DNA of 25,000 nucleotides from Chrysomallon squamiferum (taxonomy: Eukaryota > Mollusca > Gastropoda > Neomphalida > Peltospiridae). Positions 18,383 through 25,000 of this stretch are shown here, piece after piece (the first letter of the stretch is position 1; each line of letters starts with the position of its first letter). A program made the position numbers and the translations under genes. The stretch covers positions 2,342,989 to 2,367,988 of the forward strand of contig CM022668.1 of the NCBI GenBank assembly GCA_012295275.1, given 5' to 3'. The notes under the pieces are model-generated. The model worked only from the letters and a program-made list of their open reading frames with translations, did no database searches and had not been told where the DNA came from.

Positions 18383-18489
18383 CACCTGTACAGGTAAATG
18401 TCTTCATTTTACTCAGGTGACCTCAACTGGTCAAGTGTCAGTTTGGTTTGTGACAGAAAACAGATGTCTGTACGTGTGTCTGTCAGGTG
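18383..18489. promoter_or_regulatory. E2-box cluster with ACCTGTACAGGT palindrome
   Basis: ACCTGTACAGGT at 18384-18395 is a perfect 12-base palindrome holding CACCTG (18383-18388) and CAGGTA (18391-18396). CAGGTG follows at 18414-18419 and 18484-18489. Four E2-box-type cores in 107 bases of unique, less A/T-rich DNA suggest a Snail/ZEB or bHLH-responsive element; this is inference. CAG|GTAAAT at 18393 also resembles a splice donor. Confidence 0.3.
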
Positions 18490-18618
18490 ACTGTGTCAAG
18501 CTGACAAGAATGTTAGTGAAAACCTGCTAACTTGTTAACAAGACAAAACACTGCAGAGGAGGGCTCCTTTGTTTTTGTATGGATTTAATTTTCAAGATAA
18601 AATTAGTACGTATACAGT

Positions 18619-18955
18619 AGTGTGTGTGTCTGTGTGTGTGTGTGTCTGTGTGTGTCTGTGTGGTGTCTGTATGTGTGTTTGTATGTCTGTGTGTGTTTGT
18701 ATGTGTGTGTCTGTGTATGTGTGTTTGTATGTGTGTGTCTGTGTATATGTTTGTGTGTGTCTGTGTATGTGTTTATGTGTGTGTGTGTGTGTCTGTATGT
18801 GTGTTTGTGTGTGTGTCTGTGTATGTGTGTTTGTGTGTGTGGTGTCTGTGTGTGTCTTCTTGTATATGTGTTTGTGTGTATCTATGTGTGCATGTGTGTG
18901 TGCGTTTTTTAATATATGTGTGTCATTATATGTGTGTGTGTGTGTGTCTATTTGT
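18619..18955. repeat. (TG)n tract with TGTC/TTTG/TGTA variants
   Basis: About 340 bases of TG-rich repeat. The phrases TGTGTGTCTGTGTATGTG and TGTTTGTATGTGTGTGTC recur, showing growth by block duplication. Confidence 0.95.
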
Positions 18956-19273
18956 ATGTTAACAGGTGTTTACTTGTGCCTATATACTTGTATATATGAG
19001 TGTGTGTGTTTTCAACATGTGTATATACTAGATAGGGAGATATATGTATGCTTTTGTGTATTTTTATGAATGTGTATATACACATATGTACAAGAAAATT
19101 CTTTGCATGAGTGTAGGAAATTTAGCTTTATCTTTCTTTGATCAGAAAATTGTTAATTCGAGTCTTTCATGGACACACCCTGTGATTTTACTTGAGAGTC
19201 ATCAAAGATTTGTTTAATTATGTGAGACAAACAAGTCTAGAAAAACAAGTTAGATCACAGAGTGTCTGAAAAA
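18956..19273. other. unique spacer, no gene seen
   Basis: Complex A/T-rich DNA. A 14-base palindrome TGTGTATATACACA occurs at 19071-19084. No exon or RNA gene was recognised. Confidence 0.45.
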
Positions 19274-19354
19274 AACCACACACACACACACACACAGACA
19301 CACAAACACAAACACACCCAAACACACACACACAAACACACACACACACACACA
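19274..19354. repeat. interrupted (CA)n microsatellite
   Basis: CA repeat with CACAGACACACAAACACA and CACCCAAACACA interruptions. Confidence 0.95.
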
Positions 19355-19635
19355 CCAAAATGCAGTCTGTAACAAATTTACTACACAAGTGTTTGCTCAG
19401 TAACACAACAAAGTGCTAGGACTGGATTTAACACGAATTCAAACACACATCATCACACCTCCTCACTTTCTTATCAGTTTTTTCTAACACAGACAACAAT
19501 TTATCATCTTGTACAAGCAGTTAACAAGCATTTGTGAGTGCAAAGAGCAGATACTGCTGTTTTGTTTGTAACTCAAACAGAAAGGTATGCGAGAATGTTT
19601 GCTGATAGGTACTTTAACTGTTAAAAGCTTTAAAC
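19355..19635. other. unique spacer, no gene seen
   Basis: Complex sequence with many ACACA and AACAA words. No splice-bounded frame was found. Confidence 0.45.
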
Positions 19636-19768
19636 AATGATGATGATGATGATAATGTTGATGAAGAAGAAGATGATACTGATGAAGATAACGATTATAA
19701 TGATAATAGTGATAATGATAATGATAATGGGGAAGATGATAATGATATGATAATAATGCAATATTTTT
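19636..19768. repeat. (GAT)n/(GATAAT)n repeat
   Basis: Four to five GAT units grade into GAAGAAGAAGAT and then GATAATGATAATGATAAT. One + frame stays open through it and reads Asp/Asn/Glu, then hydrophobic residues, and stops at about 19836. It has no ATG before the acidic part and no splice support, so it is treated as a translated repeat. Confidence 0.85.
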
Positions 19769-19949
19769 TCATTTTCTACTATTTGTTTATTTATTTAGTT
19801 TTCATGGAAAACAAACATTTCATATTAAATTCCTAACTACATAGATTTCATACACACACATTCTCTGTTTTTTAATGTGTGAATCTTTCTTTCTCTATAT
19901 ATATCTTTTTCTCTTTCTCTCCCTCTCGCTATATCTCTCTCTTTGCCTT

Positions 19950-19951
<2 letters not shown>

Positions 19952-20038
<87 letters not shown>

Positions 20039-20060
20039 TACTCTCTTTCTCTCTCTCTCT
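19952..20060. repeat. (CT)n microsatellite
   Basis: A pure CT run of about 85 bases to 20036, with imperfect CT-rich shoulders from about 19887 and to 20060. Confidence 0.95.
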
Positions 20061-20719
20061 GATAATTACATGGTATACAATACTGAAATATCATTATATG
20101 ACAGCAGTGAAGCAAAGCGAAGTAATAAAAAGTACAAATGACACATGCACAGAATTAACAAACAACTTTTTACACGGTGCACATTTCACACACACATTAT
20201 TTTTAACAAAACACCTTTCATATTTTAATAGTCCAGTGATTCTGATGAGCTCACAAGAAATAAAAGTAATATGAAAAGATTAAATAATTTCACTGATGTC
20301 AGCTTGTGTGGTGTTGTTTTTTTTGTAACAGATTTTTTATTTTTTTTTTGCATTCTAGATTGGAATTTCTTGTCTAGTAATCCCAGATTAAACTGGATTT
20401 GAAAATAATAATAATTATTGATAATATAAATGAAGCTGTCATAACGATTATAATTAATCTTGACACACATAATACATCTTAATACACCTCCTTCTGAAAT
20501 AATACACTTAACAAAACAAATTAAGTAATAATGTTTGTGTCATTTTGATAGGTACTGTGTTTTGCATTCATCATATTATATTCAAATTTTCATCCACAAA
20601 GTGAAAAAATTTTGATATATATATATAAAAAAAATTCTGTCCTTTTTTGATCAATATTATTATCTACTTTACTGTAGTGTTCAATTTTCAAAGTTTCAAG
20701 GCTCAAGATTGGATCTATT
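20061..20719. other. A/T-rich unique spacer, no gene seen
   Basis: About 660 bases of complex A/T-rich DNA. Frames on both strands (for example + 19879-20274 and - 20225-20470) run from repeat into random-looking sequence and show no domain. Confidence 0.5.
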
Positions 20720-20777
20720 CTGTCTCTCTCTGTCTCTGTCTCTCTGTCTCTCTCTGTCTCTGTCTCTCATTCTCTGT
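20720..20777. repeat. (TCTCTG)n-like pyrimidine repeat
   Basis: TCTCTCTG, TCTCTG and TCTCTCTCTG blocks alternate, an imperfect version of the CT tracts elsewhere. Confidence 0.85.
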
Positions 20778-21396
20778 TATTTCTAATCCTGTTTATTTAG
20801 TTACATTTAAACATGACTTTATTTTTCTTCTTATTCATTATTTTATACAGTAATTTTTAAGATAATTTTATTGCAATATCCCTAATTTTTTTTGTTCATT
20901 ATATCTACTTACTCCTTAACTGACAAGTAATTGTAAATATGTTTTTACTGTTTAATTCCAAACTTTTGTTTTTACAGAATAATTATTCATTCCCGTTTAA
21001 AAAACTTTAAAGATCTATGATCTCTAATTTTTCTTGTTCAGTATACATTGCAGCTCTAGCAACTGTGCTGAAAAGTTACAAACTGTAACAGACACTTGTT
21101 ACAAGAACAAGACATTCAGCGAGTTAGAGATCAATAAAAACAATTAAACACAGCTCCTCATTAACATCCTTCGCCTTTGTTGTAATTCACTTCATATCAC
21201 ATTTCTCCCAGTCCAGTCAATTATTAACAATGTTGTAACAGATGTCGCGAGGGTGGGGTGCAGGCAGTCTCCATTTTACACTTGATACAGTTTGATTTCT
21301 CTATCTGTGGCAGATGCATTTAACTTTGTTTATTTGGTTGTTTTGTTGTTTGTGGAATTTTTAAAAATGTAATGTAAAATAATCAGATGTGTTCAG

Positions 21397-21401
<5 letters not shown>
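20778..21401. other. unique spacer with inverted repeat, no gene seen
   Basis: Complex sequence. TGTAACA at 21084-21090 and TGTTACA at 21097-21103 form an inverted repeat with six bases between. The part 21050-21300 is less A/T-rich and contains TCGCGAGGGTGGGG at about 21244-21257. No exon could be supported. Confidence 0.45.

Positions 21402-21488
<87 letters not shown>
21402..21488. repeat. (CT)n microsatellite with pyrimidine-rich shoulder
   Basis: A pure CT run of about 87 bases, followed by CT/TTC-rich sequence to about 21625. Confidence 0.95.
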
Positions 21489-21493
<5 letters not shown>

Positions 21494-21625
21494 TATTTTC
21501 TTTCCATCTCTCTTGGTATCTTTTACCATCCTTCTTTCATTCTCCCTCTCCCATCTCTCATTCCACTTCTTCCTCTCAGACTTTGTCCATCTTTCATTCT
21601 TTTTGTCTTTTGTCTTTCTTTCTTC

Positions 21626-21958
21626 ACATTAATACATTTTTAGATTTTGAATTATTTCATTGCTTACAAACAGTGAGAGAGAAAACTGTAAGGAAGAGAC
21701 ACAAAAAGAGAGAAACAAAACAGAAAGACAGACAGACACACACACACACAGACAGACCCCTGGAAAGAGAAAGATTAAAAGCAATATGTGATCCTTAGAC
21801 ACACAGAAAATACAAAACAGAAAAACAACAAAATATAACAAAATAAACTACATATATATATATATATATCCTTAAACAACATGCTATCACAGAATTGAGG
21901 ATATTTTAAATGTTATTTAAATTTTTAAGTTATTTTGAATTTACTGTTTGTGTTTCAG
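21626..21958. other. purine-rich then A/T-rich intron-like spacer
   Basis: A purine-rich stretch at 21672-21780 (GAGAGAGAAA, AGAAAGACAGACAGACACAC) and a TA run at about 21852-21869 lead into T-rich DNA, ending in the TTTGTGTTTCAG acceptor-like site at 21958. No gene was seen. Confidence 0.5.
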
Positions 21959-22051
21959 ATTTCCAGTGGCAGTTTTTACCTGTGAGTGTTTCTACTTTAG
22001 ACATGGCTGCTGTCTGGACTCTTAAACACACAACTTCATAACTGGATCACA
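21959..22051 (+). other. candidate 5' UTR exon
   Basis: The 3' splice-site likeness ACTGTTTGTGTTTCAG ends at 21958, and GGATCACA|GTGAGT provides a donor with the exon ending at 22051. The 93-base segment is richer in G+C than both flanks. It holds one ATG, at 22003, with G at -3 and G at +4. It opens a 12-codon frame (MAAVWTLKHTTS) that stops at 22039-22041, so it would be a small upstream frame and not the main protein. Alternatives inside are a donor ACCT|GTGAGT at 21981 and a second acceptor TTTCTACTTTAG at 22000. The exon end lies inside the first copy of the 52-bp repeat array that follows. Linkage to the exons at 23680 and 24477 is inferred from order and strand only. Confidence 0.35.
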
Positions 22052-22343
22052 GTGAGTTTTACATAAAATATTTAATAATGTTATGTATTCAAACTGGATC
22101 ACAGTGAGTTTTACATAAAATATTTAATAATGTTATGTATTAAAACTGGATCACAGTGAGTTTTACATAAAATATTTAATAATGTTATGTATTAAAACTG
22201 GATCACGTTATGTATTAAGACTGGATCACAGTGAGTTTTACATAAAGTATTTAATAATGTTATATATTAAAACTGGATCACAGTGAGTTTTACATTAAAT
22301 ATTTAATAATGTTATGTATTAAAACTGGATCACAGTGAGTTTG
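22041..22343. repeat. 52-bp tandem array carrying a repeated splice-donor motif
   Basis: Units begin ACTGGATCACAGTGAGTT and start at 22041, 22093, 22145, 22197, 22220, 22272 and 22324. All intervals are exactly 52 bases except the fourth unit, which has lost 29 bases including the donor-like part. The copies are nearly identical, so the expansion is recent. The first unit overlaps the end of the candidate exon, and six of the seven units retain CACA|GTGAGTTT. The last is cut short after that motif. Confidence 0.9.
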
Positions 22344-22431
22344 TATATGCCTGCCTTCCTGTCATTCTGCACATCTACCTAACTACTTATTTATCTACCT
22401 ACCTTTTAACCTCTCTGTCAGCATGCCTCTC

Positions 22432-22463
22432 TACCTGTCTACCTGTTTACCTGTCTACCTGTA
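22432..22463. repeat. 8-bp TACCTGTC repeat, four copies
   Basis: TACCTGTC, TACCTGTT, TACCTGTC and TACCTGTA follow one another from about 22432. A looser CTACCTAACTAC series precedes it from about 22374. Each unit contains TACCTG, an E2-box-type core, though simple slippage is enough to explain it. Confidence 0.7.
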
Positions 22464-22576
22464 TTACTATTTGTAATATCTAACAATACATTCACTGGTT
22501 TATAATATGTAATATTATGTTTGTATTGTCACAAATCTCCACAGTTACACATTTAATTTAACATTTATTTTTCCCA

Positions 22577-23227
<651 letters not shown>

Positions 23228-23381
23228 AGAGTCACATACACTCATACAGATACATGCACACACAAATACACACACACAAAAACACACATGCACACACACA
23301 TACACATATGCACACAAATACACATGCACACACATGCACACAAATACACACACACATGCACACACACACATGCACACACAT

Positions 23382-23414
<33 letters not shown>

Positions 23415-23432
23415 CACACACACACACATGCA
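23228..23432. repeat. (CA)n microsatellite with regular ATGCA inserts
   Basis: CA repeat in which CATGCACACA recurs at least eight times, together with CAAATACACA blocks. Frames across it on both strands are translated repeat. Confidence 0.95.
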
Positions 23433-23679
23433 TTCTCACATAGACACGCCCCACCCCTGTACACAGGGGCTTGTGCTAGAGAGTTATTCAGAACTGAGAC
23501 AGTTTTATCTGTTTAAAATTTTTCTAAAATTTTTAATGTCAGGCAAAGATCCCAGAGCTGTGAAAGTTCAGAACAGAGGGACTCAATGTCCAGAGTCAGT
23601 GTTAGAAATGATTTATACTTTTAAAAATAGAATAAAACTTTATACAACATTTTAATTTTTAAATTTTAATTTATTTCAG
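23433..23679. other. unique intron-like spacer ending in acceptor
   Basis: A less A/T-rich patch at 23440-23610 (including CCAGAGCTGTGAAAGTTCAG) is followed by TTTTAATTTTTAAATTTTAATTTATTTCAG, a T-rich run leading to the 3' splice site at 23679. The + frame continuing from the CA repeat to 23655 is open but has no domain. Confidence 0.4.
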
Positions 23680-23717
23680 AGTCTTCAAGACTTGACAACA
23701 ATGAAGAAGTCTGATTG
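23680..23717 (+). other. candidate 38-base 5' UTR exon
   Basis: TTAATTTATTTCAG ends at 23679 and GATTG|GTGAGA sets the donor after 23717. ATG at 23701 (A at -3) opens a frame which, if the exon is joined to 24477, reads MKKSDWHDNP and stops at 24490-24492, so it would be a 10-codon upstream frame. The 38-base length is short for an internal exon and would need enhancer help or reflect an alternative exon. It could also be a chance pair of sites; the strong match at both ends and the correct order relative to 24477 are the only support. Confidence 0.35.
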
Positions 23718-23732
23718 GTGAGATTATTACAA

Positions 23733-23778
23733 ATATCTTCTTCTTCTTATTATTATTATTATATTTATTATTATTATA

Positions 23779-23817
<39 letters not shown>

Positions 23818-23990
23818 TATTATTACTGTTGTTGTTATTGTTGTTGTTGTTTAGCTCTTCTTGTTGTAGTTGCTACTATTACTCCTACAACTACTACTAC
23901 AGATACTATCAAAACTACTACCATTGCTACTACTACCACTACTATTATTATAACAACTATTACTATACTATTACCACTATTAATATAACT
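23733..23990. repeat. mixed trinucleotide tract (CTT, TTA, GTT, CTA)
   Basis: CTTCTTCTT, then long TTA/ATT runs (about 23748-23825), then GTTGTTATTGTTGTT, then CTACTACTA/CTACCA variants, form a 250-base tract with a period of three throughout. It encodes poly-Leu/Tyr in one frame but starts directly after a candidate donor and has no coding signal of its own. Confidence 0.85.
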
Positions 23991-24030
23991 GTATTTCTGT
24001 ATTGTTATACAATAGCAGTAATATTTGATA

Positions 24031-24177
<147 letters not shown>

Positions 24178-24199
24178 TAAAAACAAACAGTCTATCCTG

Positions 24200-24460
24200 A
24201 GTACTCTCTCTCTCTCTACACTCTCAAATCTCTCTCTTCTTCAGCCAGTTTTCTGTCTCTCTCTGTCTCTCTCTCATACACACTGTCACACTCTCTGTGT
24301 CTCTCTGTCTCTCTCACATACATGTACTCTCTCTCTCTCTCTCAAACACACTCACTCTGACTCCCTCAACATCTCTGTATTTAAAAGCAAACAGTCTATC
24401 ACTGTGTACACTGCCACATTTCACACACACACACACACACACACGTGCATTACAGACACT
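24200..24460. repeat. CT-rich and CA-rich imperfect repeats before the coding exon
   Basis: Short CTCTCTCT runs alternate with ACACTCTC, CTGTCTCTC and CATACACAC words, then a pure CA run at about 24422-24444. The AAACAGTCTATC phrase at about 24184-24196 recurs at about 24388-24400, suggesting that a block of about 205 bases was duplicated here. Confidence 0.8.
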
Positions 24461-24476
24461 GTTTTCTGTGTTCCAG

Positions 24477-24603
24477 GCATGATAACCCCTGATGTGAAGG
24501 TAGAAAAAGATGAACCACAACATGGGGACCCAGCCAATCGTCAGTGACCCTGGTCAGTGCCCCAACAGTCAGGAGGCTGCAGTCAACGCTGCCAGTCACC
24601 AAG
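24477..24603 (+). other. exon containing the first coding segment
   Basis: The 3' splice site CTGTTTTCTGTGTTCCAG ends at 24476 with a good pyrimidine tract, and CACCAAG|GTCAGT sets the donor after 24603. The 127-base exon is markedly richer in G+C than its surroundings (51 of 83 bases in 24521-24603). Two further GTCAGT donors lie inside: after 24552 (CCCTG|GTCAGT) and, weakly, after 24539. The 24552 and 24603 donors differ by 51 bases and leave the same phase for the main frame. The first ATG, at 24479, opens an out-of-frame 22-codon frame that overlaps the main start and stops at 24545-24547. Confidence 0.55.
24510..24603 (+). CDS. N-terminal coding segment of an unidentified protein (partial)
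   Basis: ATG at 24510 lies in a good context (AAAAAG ATG A, purine at -3) with an in-frame TAG at 24501-24503, so it is the first possible Met of its frame. The visible part is about 31 residues beginning MNHNMGTQPIVSDPGQ. The rest is rich in Asn, Gln, Ser and Ala (PNSQEAAVNAASHQ). It ends at a phase-1 donor after 24603; reading through instead meets a stop at 24633-24635. The composition suggests a disordered N-terminus, as in many transcription factors and other nuclear proteins, but no domain, signal peptide or membrane segment is visible and the family is not recognised. The remainder must lie beyond the right edge. Two short upstream frames in the inferred leader, one overlapping this start, would reduce its translation. 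A competing reading uses the 24479 ATG (MITPDVKVEKDEPQ...), which contains a VKVE sumoylation-type motif but stops after 22 codons. Confidence 0.45.
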
Positions 24604-24660
24604 GTCAGTCAGTTACCTCCCTTTGTCTATACTAAATATAGCTAACAGTGGATTCAGAAA

Positions 24661-24770
24661 TGTATATACATACACACACATACACACATACACACATATA
24701 CACATATACACACATAAACACATATACACACATACACACACATATACACACACATACACATATGATTCCC
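24661..24770. repeat. (CA)n/(CATA)n microsatellite in the following intron
   Basis: ATACACACATACACACATA blocks with regular ATATACACA steps start about 57 bases after the candidate donor. Confidence 0.95.
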
Positions 24771-24838
24771 TTTCTTGTAGATTTCTACAAGACATACATA
24801 CACACACACAGACATATATACTGATACAAACTCCCATG

Positions 24839-24895
<57 letters not shown>

Positions 24896-24900
24896 ATATA
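24771..24900. repeat. (CA)n microsatellite with pure 50-base run
   Basis: A short unique part (TTCCCTTTCTTGTAGATTTC) containing an inverted CTTGTAGA/TCTACAAG pair at 24774-24791 is followed by CATACACACA words and a pure CA run at about 24842-24890. Confidence 0.9.
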
Positions 24901-25000
24901 GTAAGGCAACCACACAAAACATTATTTTGAGCAGTATATTTCATTATCACAAAGAAAGGACAAAAATGAAATATTCAGTTATCAAGGTAGTTCAGTCTGG
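24901..25000. other. unique sequence to window end, no feature seen
   Basis: Complex A/T-rich DNA with no exon signal; presumably the start of the intron that follows the coding exon. Confidence 0.4.

Noticed and set aside
19621-19836. Acidic Asp/Asn/Glu frame followed by a hydrophobic stretch, like a small acidic membrane protein
   Set aside because: No ATG precedes the acidic part, no acceptor lies upstream, and the acidic part is a GAT/GATAAT microsatellite. It could only be a translated repeat.
24510-24603. Naming the encoded protein as a nuclear receptor or another known transcription factor
   Set aside because: The residues visible are low-complexity N-terminal sequence with no domain. 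The receptor half-sites nearby are not evidence for the identity of the gene product.

Overview
This window looks like A+T-rich, repeat-heavy animal nuclear DNA, not bacterial, phage or plasmid DNA. The signs are long pure CT, CA/TG, ATT and AT microsatellites, several minisatellite arrays, apparent CpG scarcity in most of the sequence, A/T-run deserts, and short exon-like pieces bounded by GT/AG signals. No long conserved protein-coding frame is present. Nearly all the long open frames are translations of CA/TG, CT/GA or ATT repeats (His/Thr, Cys/Val, Ser/Leu or poly-Leu/Tyr strings). A mollusc or similar invertebrate would fit this microsatellite load, but that is an inference; no gene here fixes the taxon.

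The best gene evidence is at the right edge, on the + strand. An exon at 24477-24603 has a good 3' splice site. It has an ATG at 24510 with an in-frame stop just upstream and a good 5' splice site, and its G+C content is far above the surroundings (51 of 83 bases in 24521-24603). It reads as the first coding exon of a gene that runs off the window. Two short exon-like segments upstream, 23680-23717 and 21959-22051, have suitable splice signals and could be 5' UTR exons of the same gene. Farther upstream, 8454-8731 combines an initiator, a DPE at the canonical +28 position, an imperfect TATA-like element and a perfect CAG|GTAAGT donor, so it could be the promoter and first exon. If so, most of the window is the 5' leader introns of one gene. 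The protein family is not recognisable from the roughly 31 residues visible.

Layout: 1-600 is mostly unique sequence with a hairpin and a cluster of CRE-like and hormone-receptor-like motifs. 600-1340 is CA/TA then CT microsatellite. 1340-4790 is A/T desert. 4800-8360 is microsatellites separated by small unique islands, including three 21-bp repeats each carrying AGGTCA and a tRNA-derived fragment. 8360-9870 is a more complex, less A+T-rich island. 9875-11420 holds two different minisatellite arrays, the second ending in a perfect hairpin. 11480-12170 is unique sequence, a G-quadruplex motif and TG repeats. 12811-14886 holds three more tandem arrays. 15640-17210 is an old, decayed tandem array. 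17370-18600 is unique islands with promoter-like and E-box-like motifs. 18600-21950 is microsatellites and A/T-rich spacer. 21950-25000 contains the exon candidates, with a 52-bp array that repeats the candidate splice donor.

No transposase, reverse transcriptase, rRNA, intact tRNA, CRISPR array or operon-like gene cluster was seen. The main points of interest are repeat architecture, the repeated splice donor, and clustered motif arrangements. All function claims rest on motif reading by eye, without any search.
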